A DNA stretch of 64,000 bases from Cyclobacteriaceae bacterium (lineage in GTDB: Bacteria > Bacteroidota > Bacteroidia > Cytophagales > Cyclobacteriaceae): NCBI GenBank assembly GCA_016787725.1, contig JAEUTZ010000002.1:186001-250000 (forward strand), in the 5' to 3' direction. Numbering within the stretch: the stretch's first letter is position 1; each line of letters starts with the position of its first letter. The translations under genes were made by a program, and so were the position numbers. Below the pieces are notes generated by a model. The model ran no database searches and was not told the origin of the DNA. It saw only the letters and a program-made list of their open reading frames with translations. Positions 1-8,581 of the stretch are shown here, in pieces.

Positions 1-1605
1 GCCATACTTACTGGACGTAATTTGAAACCGCTCTCCACTGGTTACATCCAACGCAAAGATGTTGTCAATTCCTGTTAAGGGAGAGTTGTAAAGAATATAA
101 TTTCCATGCGGTACCGGGTACCCAATGTTTTCTGTTTCAAAAGAGGCCATCGGAACCATCGATCCGGTTCGCAGGTCAACCCGCGCCATGGATTTTTTCA
201 TGTTGCTGGTCAGCAGCACGACCAATTCATTCTCGTTGATCCACCGAGGCATCGAAATAAAATCATTTCCAGGATTTTCAATCTCTTGCACTACTTCCGT
301 GGTCTCATAATTTATTATTACCAACTTGCTCTTATAGTCTGTTGAGGTTTCAACGGTTGCCACTAAATTTCCACCAGGCGAAAGGGCTGCCGCTGCATAT
401 CGGGATTTAGTTGACAATGGCTTCCGGACTTTTGTTTTGAAATCGTACCCCATGACGATGGAATACGTTTTCATTCGCCACCGTGGATCATACCGGTATT
501 CGTTCCACACAATTCTTCCATGTGCAACCGAGAGCATGCCGGTACTGTTCAAAATACCCGGAATCCAGACCTTTTTCTCCTTCCCTGCAGTAAGCAGCAC
601 CAGTTCCTCAATATTTCCAATCCCCGACTTCAGAGCAATCACGGAATCGGGGGCAATTTCATGGGGAAACCGATAATCTGTATACGTTGATCCTTGGCGT
701 GTGGTAATGGTTTCGTACGGTGTAACTTCCAGTTGAGCTTGCTTCGATTTCCATTCTGTCTGAAGGTCATCGGCCATAGCCCGGTACAGATCGGTAACGT
801 GCAACCCTGCTTCTTTATTTATCGAATTTGAAAATGTAAAAGGTATAATGGAATTACTCCATGCTCTTTTGGTAACCCGATCCCAGACATCCGGATGGCC
901 CGTGCGCTTTCGCAGGTAAGATACCAACTGGTAGCCCAAAACATAGTGATCGGGGATGTTATGTTTATACGACCGCAGGTATTGTTTGTGGTAATTAAAG
1001 ACGCGGCCTTCCTGCAGGTTGGTACGAAACAGGAGATCAAAATTTGGAATGCGACCCCGCCCACTTTGGGTAAAAGCCGTTTCGGTGGCCACGGCATCCC
1101 CTTCCCAAAACCATTGGGGCACAGCGGTGTAGGACATTACTGCCAGGGTGTTGGCGCCAAATAGATAATACAGGAATCGATTAAATCCGCGGGTAGCCTG
1201 CTGAAATTGAACGATGTGCCGGTATTCGTGCGTGGCAAGCAAATCTAACCAATCGAGGTTGCCGACAAAGTTGTAATTCTGTGAAGGCATACCAAAGAAT
1301 TCAGACCTACGGGGAGTAATTGAAACAAAGCCATTGCTGATGGCAGATTGATTTTGTAGAATAACGGAGATCTTCCTTGGATCCGAACGCAAGGTTTTGG
1401 TTTCCGGAATGCGGATGTGCTCCAGGGTGTTTGTCATCCGCTGGGCTTGTTCCTGATAACCTTCCGGAAAAATGATTTTGAAATGATCCGTGTTAATCTG
1501 ATACCATTTCAGGTTCGGGTTGTTGTCCAATACCAATGAACTTTGGCTATAGACTCGAATGGAAAAAATAATGAGTATTACCGCTACCGGAAAGAAACGC
1601 ATCAT
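1..1605 (-). CDS. Secreted gluzincin-like metalloprotease/TolB-type propeller protein (3' end outside window)
   Basis: An open frame of 535 codons runs from ATG at 1605 to the window edge with no stop, so the C-terminus is missing. A hydrophobic N-terminus (MMRFFPVAVILIIF) suggests a signal peptide. Residues 126-130 read HEYRH, an HExxH zinc site, and E168 in WFWEGDA is a good candidate for the third ligand, as in peptidase-MA-like gluzincins. From about residue 300 the sequence becomes repetitive beta-strand text of the TolB/WD40-like kind (for example VKSGIGNIEELVLL-like and LVVLLTSN-like strands). Bacteroidota proteins with this plan are usually annotated as TolB-like or hypothetical. A second ATG lies one codon downstream. 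It lies 53 bp after the DUF4249 gene on the same strand and may share its transcript. Substrate unknown. Confidence 0.7.
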   Translation of the reverse strand, partial: MMRFFPVAVILIIFSIRVYSQSSLVLDNNPNLKWYQINTDHFKIIFPEGYQEQAQRMTNTLEHIRIPETKTLRSDPRKISVILQNQSAISNGFVSITPRRSEFFGMPSQNYNFVGNLDWLDLLATHEYRHIVQFQQATRGFNRFLYYLFGANTLAVMSYTAVPQWFWEGDAVATETAFTQSGRGRIPNFDLLFRTNLQEGRVFNYHKQYLRSYKHNIPDHYVLGYQLVSYLRKRTGHPDVWDRVTKRAWSNSIIPFTFSNSINKEAGLHVTDLYRAMADDLQTEWKSKQAQLEVTPYETITTRQGSTYTDYRFPHEIAPDSVIALKSGIGNIEELVLLTAGKEKKVWIPGILNSTGMLSVAHGRIVWNEYRYDPRWRMKTYSIVMGYDFKTKVRKPLSTKSRYAAAALSPGGNLVATVETSTDYKSKLVIINYETTEVVQEIENPGNDFISMPRWINENELVVLLTSNMKKSMARVDLRTGSMVPMASFETENIGYPVPHGNYILYNSPLTGIDNIFALDVTSGERFQITSSKYG

Positions 1606-1658
1606 AACCCCAGATAAAACGGTAAGCTACATCAGGTTATGGAATTTTACTAAACCAC

Positions 1659-2591
1659 TTACTCAATTCTGGTCACCTCATCGAGGCTGGAGAACTTCCG
1701 CCCTAACCCCGACTTTGCCCCTACATTAAAGAACCCCAATACGGGTGAGCCGTTAGGGTTTGTATTTTTTAAATTGGTGTCTACGTTGGCCAGCGGGGTT
1801 GCAAACAGTTCGCTAAAGCCACCGGGGCGATCGGTTTGAATGCTGACTTCATTTAAAAAATTAAAAGCCGCTTCCGTTACCGCATGTATTTCAACAAAAA
1901 CAGAATCGCCAACAACATACGGTGATTTTATGGATCCGTCATCCGCTTCGTCAAACGGGTTGATGGCTCTGCGGATGGGTGGCAGGAAATCAATTCCATT
2001 AAACCCGCTCCCTTTGGTAAAGCCCGCGTCATAGGCGGTAATGATTTCACTGGGTTTGCTTAACCATTGTCCATTCTTATAGGCCTTTATCCAATAAGCA
2101 TTGCCAGGTTCCAACGGATCCTTTGCCCAAAATTCAGCCTGGTATAAATCCGGAATAAATTGACCGCCCTCGGTTACAAAAAATGTAATGCTGTCAATGG
2201 CCGGAACCTGCCCCATTTTTGATGCGGCAACAAATGTTTCCCCCCCAACGATAACAGTCAGATCATACTCATAACCAATGGTTCCAAAAACTTCACCGGC
2301 TGGTGGCACCCAGGTATAAACGCCACGGCTCTCGGTTTCATTAAAGGTATACGTAGTCCCTAACTGATCCACAACCGTAACCGATGCTCCGCTCACACCC
2401 GGGGGCAACACGCTTTCAAAGTAGGGTTGTGACCGCGTTAGTTTGATAGACTGAGGTCCAGGCTGGTTCGTTAACCAGGCATCTACCACTAGCACAGGTG
2501 AAGCGGGTTGCAGATCAGGATTAATTACGTCCTCGCAAGCAACTGTAGTAAACGCAATCAGAGCAAAACTTAATTTTACAAAGCGATTCAT
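1659..2591 (-). CDS. DUF4249 domain-containing lipoprotein
   Basis: A 310-residue protein with a lipoprotein signal peptide; the lipobox reads TVAC and Cys19 would be the acylated residue. The following text (PVLVVDAWLTNQPGPQSIKL) and the paired beta-strand domains are typical of DUF4249, a Bacteroidota family found beside TonB-dependent receptors and thought to act as an outer-membrane surface partner of the receptor, loosely like SusD. It starts 3 bp after the stop of the receptor gene at 2595-4967, so the two are almost certainly cotranscribed. The ligand cannot be read from the sequence. Confidence 0.85.
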   Translation of the reverse strand: MNRFVKLSFALIAFTTVACEDVINPDLQPASPVLVVDAWLTNQPGPQSIKLTRSQPYFESVLPPGVSGASVTVVDQLGTTYTFNETESRGVYTWVPPAGEVFGTIGYEYDLTVIVGGETFVAASKMGQVPAIDSITFFVTEGGQFIPDLYQAEFWAKDPLEPGNAYWIKAYKNGQWLSKPSEIITAYDAGFTKGSGFNGIDFLPPIRRAINPFDEADDGSIKSPYVVGDSVFVEIHAVTEAAFNFLNEVSIQTDRPGGFSELFATPLANVDTNLKNTNPNGSPVLGFFNVGAKSGLGRKFSSLDEVTRIE

Positions 2592-2594
2592 GAA

Positions 2595-4967
2595 TCAAAA
2601 ATTAAAATTGTAAGAGACCGAAGGCACCACGGTACCAATGATCGAAAGTTGACGGGCTTCACTATTAATCGGGCTTCCTTGTGCCACTCGTTCATCGCCC
2701 TGAGTAAAATATATTGAAAATGGATTTTTACGGGCATATGCATTGTAAACACCAAATACCCAATAATCAGAATTCTTTCTTTCCTTACCATTTCGTTTCA
2801 CGGTTTTGCCTTCTAAGCGAAAAGATATATCTAAGCGGTGGTAGGCAGGCAAGCGAACGTTGTTGCGACTTTCATTGGCATTATGGGGTATGAGCATACC
2901 CTGAACAAGGTAACGTGACGTAGGAAACGTGGAAGGTGTTCCACTGACAAAAGTAAAATTAGCAGATGCCGACCATCGTCTGTTGATATCGTAAAAACCA
3001 CTGACTTTCAGATTATGGGTTTGATCAAACCGTGCTGCATACCACTGATTGCGGTTTATGCCATCCACTTTCAATTCGGTACGTGCCAATGTATAGGCTA
3101 TCCAACCCGTTAATCGACCTGTCTTTCGCTGTAAAAAAAACTCCATCCCATAAGCGCGACCCCGACCCGCTAATAAGTCGCCTTCCAGAAATTCATTGAT
3201 TAGTAAGTCGGCCCCATCAATGTAATCAATCTGGTTTTGGGTATTACGGTAATAGGCTTCCACCGACAATTCATAATTCCGCTCCTTGCCAAGGTTGCGG
3301 AAATAACCGACCGCCCACTGATCTCCTAATTCGGGTTTAATGTTGTTACTGGTGGGAGTCCATACATCCAATGGATTGGATGCCGTTGTATTTGAAATCA
3401 AATGCAAGTATTGAACCATGCGGGTATAACTTGCCTTCACCGAACTCTGATCATTGAGTTCCGCCTTGAAGGCAAACCGGGGTTCAAAATTCTGATACGT
3501 TGACATCGCACTTCCCTTTTCAAAGGTTTGTTCTGCAATAGGAGTTCTGCGAGTGCCCGGTATGGTATCGTTATACGTGAATTGTGATCCAGGACCAAAA
3601 CCAACAAAGTAAGAGTACCGCAGGCCATACTCGACTGCAATGTTGGAATTCAAACGCTGGCTGTTGCCCAGATACAGGGCCGCTTCCAGATTGTACTTCT
3701 CTGGTAAGCTTACATCAAGCCTGGTTCCATTCGAGGTACCGTATGCGTTGGCCGGCTCAAAGGAATAGTAGTTCGCTTCAGCACCAAAGGAGATTTCATT
3801 ATCAGCATTAATAAAATAGCTGAAGGAAGGTTTGAAGGTAAGATTGCGGATGGATGATTGCCATTTAAAATTATCCTGGTCGTTCTCGCCAAATTGCAGC
3901 GAATAATCATATTGACTGAATACGCCTGAAAAGTTGGAGAATAAACGGTCGTTGAAGATTTTATTCCAGCGGATCGTGCCGGTATTATTTCCCCAGGAAA
4001 ATCCCTGGTCTTTATCGAAGAAAAACTGATCACGCCCCGTATAGCCACTCAAAAAGATCCGGTTCCGCTCGTTGATGTTATAATTGGCTTTGCCGGTAAG
4101 GTCATAAAAATTTAACGCACCCCCTTCGCTAAGAAGGTCCACAAAAGGGCGCGCCAGCACATCGGCATACGAACGTCTGCCAGCAACAATGAAGGAACCA
4201 TCGCCATTAAATAATGGTCCTTCCACCGCGGCCCGGCTAAAAATGGTTCCGATTCCTCCATTCACCTCGTATTCCTTGTTATTCCCTTCTTTCATTCTAA
4301 CGTCCAGCAAGGATGCAATTCGGCCACCAAATTGAGCCGGTACGGCTCCTTTATACAATTTGGTGTCCTTTACCGCGTCTGGATTGAAAACGGAAAAGAA
4401 TCCCAGGAGGTGGGAGGAATTATAGACAGAAGCTTCATCCAGTAAGATCAGGTTTTGGCCCACGTTGCCACCCCGCACATTAAATCCTGAAGCCCCTTCG
4501 CCAACAGTGGAGACACCCGGCAATTGTTGTAAGCTTTTGATCACATCGGCTTCCCCTAAAAAAGCCGGAATTCTCGTTATGGTCTTGATATCCAATTGAT
4601 TAGTGCTCATTTCCAGGGCTTTTACACCCTGCTGATCACTTTCGGCACTCACCACCACTTCTTCCAGTTGCTTTCCTTCCACTGCTAATTCAATATCAAT
4701 TCGGGTATTGGTAATAAGCGCTAACAATTTTGTTTGAGTCGTGTACCCGATATAACTATAGATCACCTCATACTCTCCCGGATCAAGGGTTACGGAGTAA
4801 AACCCGTACACGTTTGTGGTGGTACCCGTGCTGAGCGATTTGATGTAGATCGTGGCTCCGATCAGCGCTTCTCCGTTAGCAGCGTCTTTAATGTAACCAC
4901 TGATGGTAACACGGTTTTGAGCCCACGCCAGTGATGGCAAAAAAATGAAGAGTAAAAAAATACGCAT
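2595..4967 (-). CDS. TonB-dependent receptor with carboxypeptidase-like regulatory domain
   Basis: About 790 residues from the chosen ATG at 4967, which places a clear signal peptide (MRIFLLFIFLPSLAWAQ) at the N-terminus; the open frame continues upstream to 5072, but that extension is not signal-like. Residues 17-105 form a CarboxypepD_reg-like domain (VTISGYIKDAANGEALIGAT), followed by a plug domain (LQQLPGVSTVGEGASGFNVRGG) and a long beta-barrel that ends in an aromatic residue (VPSVSYNFNF). This is a SusC-type outer-membrane active transporter without evidence for its substrate. It heads an operon with the DUF4249 lipoprotein gene. Confidence 0.9.
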   Translation of the reverse strand: MRIFLLFIFLPSLAWAQNRVTISGYIKDAANGEALIGATIYIKSLSTGTTTNVYGFYSVTLDPGEYEVIYSYIGYTTQTKLLALITNTRIDIELAVEGKQLEEVVVSAESDQQGVKALEMSTNQLDIKTITRIPAFLGEADVIKSLQQLPGVSTVGEGASGFNVRGGNVGQNLILLDEASVYNSSHLLGFFSVFNPDAVKDTKLYKGAVPAQFGGRIASLLDVRMKEGNNKEYEVNGGIGTIFSRAAVEGPLFNGDGSFIVAGRRSYADVLARPFVDLLSEGGALNFYDLTGKANYNINERNRIFLSGYTGRDQFFFDKDQGFSWGNNTGTIRWNKIFNDRLFSNFSGVFSQYDYSLQFGENDQDNFKWQSSIRNLTFKPSFSYFINADNEISFGAEANYYSFEPANAYGTSNGTRLDVSLPEKYNLEAALYLGNSQRLNSNIAVEYGLRYSYFVGFGPGSQFTYNDTIPGTRRTPIAEQTFEKGSAMSTYQNFEPRFAFKAELNDQSSVKASYTRMVQYLHLISNTTASNPLDVWTPTSNNIKPELGDQWAVGYFRNLGKERNYELSVEAYYRNTQNQIDYIDGADLLINEFLEGDLLAGRGRAYGMEFFLQRKTGRLTGWIAYTLARTELKVDGINRNQWYAARFDQTHNLKVSGFYDINRRWSASANFTFVSGTPSTFPTSRYLVQGMLIPHNANESRNNVRLPAYHRLDISFRLEGKTVKRNGKERKNSDYWVFGVYNAYARKNPFSIYFTQGDERVAQGSPINSEARQLSIIGTVVPSVSYNFNF

Positions 4968-5084
4968 GAAGGTTCTTAAGATTATTGCATTAAACCCTAA
5001 AATTGGAAATTTGTTGCAGGATTGAGTAAATAATTCCAGCTTTCTGAAGTATTCATTTCCCCTCGAAAACAATTTAGAAATACC

Positions 5085-5207
5085 ATGAAACGGCTTCTCG
5101 AACTCTACAAAAAGTACAAGGAATACGTACGGGTAGATTTGGTTATGTATGCCGTAATGATTCTGTTGATTGTGCTGTACTTTATTTACAGCGTTGTAGT
5201 TGATTAA
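5085..5207 (+). CDS. Small membrane protein, 40 residues
   Basis: A short ATG-to-TAA frame encodes 40 residues: a charged, helix-prone N-terminus (MKRLLELYKKYKEY) and a single hydrophobic segment (YAVMILLIVLYFIYSVVV) ending in Asp. It fills the gap between the receptor gene, transcribed away from it, and the bestrophin gene, whose stop lies 3 bp beyond this stop on the other strand. The composition is very unlike random intergenic DNA. I do not recognise a family. It could be a real small inner-membrane protein; coding status rests only on composition and position. Confidence 0.5.
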   Translation: MKRLLELYKKYKEYVRVDLVMYAVMILLIVLYFIYSVVVD

Positions 5208-5209
5208 TC

Positions 5210-6103
5210 TTAAGCCGGAACTTCATTCACGACAATAATTTCTTTCACATTATCTGAAATCTTTTCGGATAATTCATCCGTAGGCAAATCATTAATATCT
5301 CTGCCGAAGGGGTCTTCAATCTCTTCTGCAATCAATTCCACGCTTAACAACACAAATGTGACTAACATGACAATGGGTACTGTTAAATACCCGGACGTGG
5401 TGACAAAGGCCATCGGCAACGTAATGAGGTAAATAAAAATAAACTGTTTGATGTACATGCTGTAGTTGTACGGGATGGGTGTATTCTTTATTCGCTCGCA
5501 TGCACCCAAAATATCAGAGAATTCTTTCAACTCCTTATCGACCAGAAACAGCTGATCTCCGGTAAGTTTATTTTGCTTGTAAAGTTCGTTGATCCGCAGG
5601 TACATCATGGATGAAATCCGGTTGGGGACATGCCGCACGTTTTTTAACGATTTCATAAAATTATCATCCACAATTTCGAGTTCGCTCAACTTTGCACCTT
5701 TGCGTAAATGTTCTTTAACTGCAATCACAAAATTGGGAATCATCATGGCGAACCACTTCCGGTTCGGGTCGTTTGCCTCCAAAAAGGCATTTAACTTGTG
5801 TGCCAGGTTGCGGGTATTATTTACCATACTGCCCCAAAGTTTTCGTCCCTCCCACCAACGGTCATACGAAGAGTTAGTGCGAAAGACAAGGAACAATCCC
5901 AGAACGATACCCAACAACGAATGCATGGAAATCGTGGTGTGAAAGTCACTTTCGTGGAACCTCAAAACGTCTAATAACAAATAGCAAACACCTGCAGAAT
6001 AAATCGTCATGAAGATGATGGCCGGAGTCAAGGTGCGCATCACGCCCCGGCTGTAGGCGTGAAAAATCAAGGAAAACCAGACTTTGGGGTTGTAATTAAC
6101 CAT
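5210..6103 (-). CDS. Bestrophin family ion channel
   Basis: A 297-residue membrane protein. The stretches ITMHSLLGI-like (here TTISMHSLLGIVLGLFLVFR), NSSYDRWWEGRKLWG and VELIAEEIEDPFG are the standard marks of bacterial bestrophins (RFP-TM/YneE family), which form pentameric anion- or cation-conducting channels in the inner membrane. Length fits the family. The start gives MVNYNPKVWFSLIFHAYSRG, the expected N-terminal pore-proximal sequence. It is monocistronic as far as can be seen, convergent with the 40-residue frame and divergent from the SPFH gene. Physiological role in Bacteroidota is not established. Confidence 0.92.
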   Translation of the reverse strand: MVNYNPKVWFSLIFHAYSRGVMRTLTPAIIFMTIYSAGVCYLLLDVLRFHESDFHTTISMHSLLGIVLGLFLVFRTNSSYDRWWEGRKLWGSMVNNTRNLAHKLNAFLEANDPNRKWFAMMIPNFVIAVKEHLRKGAKLSELEIVDDNFMKSLKNVRHVPNRISSMMYLRINELYKQNKLTGDQLFLVDKELKEFSDILGACERIKNTPIPYNYSMYIKQFIFIYLITLPMAFVTTSGYLTVPIVMLVTFVLLSVELIAEEIEDPFGRDINDLPTDELSEKISDNVKEIIVVNEVPA

Positions 6104-6215
6104 AGGAGTTTAAAAACGGCTCAATAAACCGATTCAAAAAAATATTTCAAAATGCAACCCGGAAAAGAAAAATCCGTTACATTTATCATAATAATATCAT
6201 TTTAATATCACTCTT

Positions 6216-7067
6216 ATGAATACCGAAAAATCATTTTCCCCGTTGTCTGGCTACCTGATGGTGCTGGTCGTTTTTGTTTTATTCGTGTTGGGTATTGGCG
6301 GACCCTTGATTACCCGAAATCTGCATTTCCTTTGGTTTTTGGGTTTCGGCTTGTTTATGGCGTTTGGATTCTTCTATGTAAACCCCAACGACTCGGTGGT
6401 GCTGGTGCTGTTTGGTGATTACAAAGGCACCGTTAAGCAAAATGGCTTTTACTGGGTAAATCCCTTCTTTGCCAAGAAAAGAATTTCATTACGGGCTCGA
6501 AATTTTGATAGCGAAAAGATTAAAGTGAACGACAAGGTGGGTAATCCGATTCAAATCGGAGTGATTTTAGTATGGCAGGTAAAGGACACGTTCAAAGCAG
6601 CCTTTGAGGTTGATAATTACGAAAACTTTGTGCGTATACAAAGTGATTCAGCCGTACGTACGCTGGCAGGAACGTATCCGTATGACAATTTCGACACAGA
6701 CTCTGAAGTTACGTTGCGATCGGGCCATACCGAGGTAAATCAGGCCCTCGAGGAAAATCTGAAAAACCGGTTGGAAATTGCCGGTATCCATGTCGTGGAG
6801 GCTCGCATCGGATATCTGGCTTATGCTTCCGAAATTGCAGGCGCTATGTTGCGCAGACAACAAGCAGCGGCTGTGGTGGCAGCCCGTTTCAAAATTGTAG
6901 AAGGGGCAGTAAGCATGGTGCAGATGGCCCTGGACCATCTTTCAAAACAAAATATCATTGAACTGGACGAAGAACGGAAAGCGGCCATGGTTAGTAATCT
7001 GATGGTAGTACTCTGTGGCGATAAAGACGTAAGCCCGGTAGTAAACACGGGTACCCTGCATCAATAA
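6216..7067 (+). CDS. SPFH (band 7/prohibitin homology) domain membrane protein
   Basis: A 283-residue protein with two N-terminal membrane segments (about residues 13-57) followed by a band-7 domain (VLFGDYKGTVKQNGFYWVNP; IQIGVILVWQVKDTFKAAFEV) and a helical C-terminal part (AGAMLRRQQAAAVVAARFKI), the usual stomatin-like arrangement. Such proteins oligomerise at membranes and organise microdomains or control proteases; the client here is unknown. The stop is one base before the ATG of a 51-residue ribbon-helix-helix-like gene, so the two are translated from one mRNA. Confidence 0.9.
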   Translation: MNTEKSFSPLSGYLMVLVVFVLFVLGIGGPLITRNLHFLWFLGFGLFMAFGFFYVNPNDSVVLVLFGDYKGTVKQNGFYWVNPFFAKKRISLRARNFDSEKIKVNDKVGNPIQIGVILVWQVKDTFKAAFEVDNYENFVRIQSDSAVRTLAGTYPYDNFDTDSEVTLRSGHTEVNQALEENLKNRLEIAGIHVVEARIGYLAYASEIAGAMLRRQQAAAVVAARFKIVEGAVSMVQMALDHLSKQNIIELDEERKAAMVSNLMVVLCGDKDVSPVVNTGTLHQ

Positions 7068-7068
7068 C

Positions 7069-7224
7069 ATGGCTCAAAAGAAACCTTTTGTATTACGACT
7101 AGATCCGGAAATTCTGAAAGCAGTCGAAAAATGGGCGGCAGACGAATTCAGGAGTACTAACGGTCAACTGGAGTGGATTGTCAGTAAAGCCTTAAAGGAA
7201 ACGGGTAGGTTGAAGGTCAAATGA
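7069..7224 (+). CDS. Arc-like ribbon-helix-helix small protein
   Basis: A 51-residue protein starting one base after the SPFH stop codon. The sequence KKPFVLRLDPEILKAVEKW, a polar turn, then NGQLEWIVSKALKETG has the beta-strand/helix/helix pattern of Arc/MetJ-type DNA-binding proteins. It is the length of a single RHH domain and would bind DNA as a dimer. Bacteroidota SPFH genes are often followed by such a gene. It could autoregulate the pair or, as a small adaptor, support the SPFH protein; neither is shown. No toxin gene is adjacent, so a toxin-antitoxin role is unlikely. Confidence 0.8.
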   Translation: MAQKKPFVLRLDPEILKAVEKWAADEFRSTNGQLEWIVSKALKETGRLKVK

Positions 7225-7296
7225 TCGGGAAAATTCAGCGTCCTTTCGTCTGGTGATAAGTTATTCTTGTATTTTGGTAGCTAAATTTTCTCGGTC

Positions 7297-8067
7297 ATGC
7301 TGAAAATTGTTTTCGCATTCTTAGTCTTGTCTTTAACCGCTTCTGCCCAATCTGATTTTATTATTACATCCCGGGCAGATACGGTGTATGGTGAAGTCCG
7401 AATTCTATCGTATGACCTGCTTGACCGGGTTCAGGTGGAAGTTGACAAAAAGAAAGAATCGTATACAGCGTTGCAGGTGCTATCCTTTCAAAAAGAAGGT
7501 GTTACCTATCGACCAATCAAGTACGAAAACAAAATTGTCTTCATGCAATTGCTTAAACCCGGGTACCTGAGTTTATATGCCTATAAAATTCAGGGACAAA
7601 GTACCTTTGACGGACGCTTTCTGATCAAACTAAATGGCACCAGTCAGGAATTGCCCAACATCGCTTTCAAAAAACTAATGTCTGGATTTCTGGAAGATTG
7701 CCCATCCATCTCCTCCCAAATTAAGGAAGGCCAATTGACCAGAAAAGACATTGAATCCATCATCGATCAATACAATCTTTGCATGGAAACCAAAACGACT
7801 TCAACGCTTCAAATCAAACCGATCGAATCACCGGTTCCGCAAGTCAATGAAAAATCTCAATCCGTAGCGGAGTTCATCAAGAGAGTGGAAGCTCAGGAGT
7901 TTGAATCGAAAACCGATGCGTTGGATCTGCTGAAGGATATTCAGATCCGCGCCAGTAAGAACGAGCCTATTCCGAATTACCTCACGGAAGGTCTAAAAAC
8001 GTACCTCAGCAAAGTACCCGCAGTGCAGGATGAACTCAACAGCTTGTTGACCTTATTGAAGAAATGA
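7297..8067 (+). CDS. Secreted protein of unknown function
   Basis: A 256-residue protein with a signal peptide (MLKIVFAFLVLSLTASAQ). The mature part begins with beta-rich text (DTVYGEVRILSYDLLDRVQV) and continues with a helical region containing FKKLMSGFLEDCPSISSQI and DIESIIDQYN, then a C-terminal helical tail (residues about 185-256). I do not recognise a named domain. The layout resembles the protein encoded at 40328-41038, including a K-LM--F...DI----YN pattern, so the two may be distant paralogues. The final 15 bp overlap the end of the convergent DoxX-like gene. Confidence 0.8.
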   Translation: MLKIVFAFLVLSLTASAQSDFIITSRADTVYGEVRILSYDLLDRVQVEVDKKKESYTALQVLSFQKEGVTYRPIKYENKIVFMQLLKPGYLSLYAYKIQGQSTFDGRFLIKLNGTSQELPNIAFKKLMSGFLEDCPSISSQIKEGQLTRKDIESIIDQYNLCMETKTTSTLQIKPIESPVPQVNEKSQSVAEFIKRVEAQEFESKTDALDLLKDIQIRASKNEPIPNYLTEGLKTYLSKVPAVQDELNSLLTLLKK

Positions 8068-8460
8068 AGGCAGAAATTTCCTTACCCCAACGGGCAACTG
8101 ATGGCGTGAATACCAAAAAACGATCAGTGAACAAACCGCTACCAGGATGGCGTAGATAAACAATTGTCCACCATCCCCTTTTACTTCGATTCCTAAAAGG
8201 GTTAGGTGCATACCTATGGCTCCGGCCATCAATCCGAATGCCAGCAACGAGCCAACCCAAACCAGGGACGGAATAAACATTAAAATGGAAGCGATCAATT
8301 CCAAAACCCCTACCCCAATGCGGCCCCAGGGCTCCATCCCTACGGTGGTGAATATGTAAACCGACTCCTCCGAGCCCGAGAACTTAAAGAAAAGCGATTG
8401 CACCATGATCACCGCAGCCACCAGGCGGGCGATCCAGAAAATCAATTTAGAAAATGTCAT
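8053..8460 (-). CDS. DoxX family membrane protein
   Basis: A 135-residue protein with four predicted membrane segments (for example ARLVAAVIMVQSLFFKFSGS and GVGVLELIASILMFIPS), the size and pattern of DoxX/DoxD-like proteins. The conserved KFSG and E in the second helix fit the family. DoxX members are inner-membrane proteins sometimes linked to redox stress or quinone metabolism, but no specific function can be given here. It follows the DUF3667 gene on the same strand after a 121-bp structured spacer and converges with the secreted-protein gene. Confidence 0.8.
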   Translation of the reverse strand: MTFSKLIFWIARLVAAVIMVQSLFFKFSGSEESVYIFTTVGMEPWGRIGVGVLELIASILMFIPSLVWVGSLLAFGLMAGAIGMHLTLLGIEVKGDGGQLFIYAILVAVCSLIVFWYSRHQLPVGVRKFLPSFLQ

Positions 8461-8491
8461 AGATAATGTATATGTACGTAGGCGCTAATAC

Positions 8492-8541
8492 GCATATGGG
8501 TTGCCAAAAGATTGTCAACCCGATGACATAACCCATATATG
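8492..8541. repeat. Nested inverted repeats between DoxX-like and DUF3667 genes
   Basis: ATATGGGTT at 8494-8502 pairs with AACCCATAT at 8530-8538, and GGGTTG at 8498-8503 can instead pair with CAACCC at 8516-8521, so two mutually exclusive hairpins are possible. There is no run of T on either side, which argues against a simple intrinsic terminator. It lies in the 121-bp spacer between two minus-strand genes. Confidence 0.5.
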
Positions 8542-8581
8542 CCATTACCAAAGCTACGAAATTCTGGCATGTACAGCACCC

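Noticed and set aside
7069-7224. Antitoxin of a toxin-antitoxin pair
   Set aside because: No toxin-like gene is adjacent; the coupled gene is a membrane SPFH protein.
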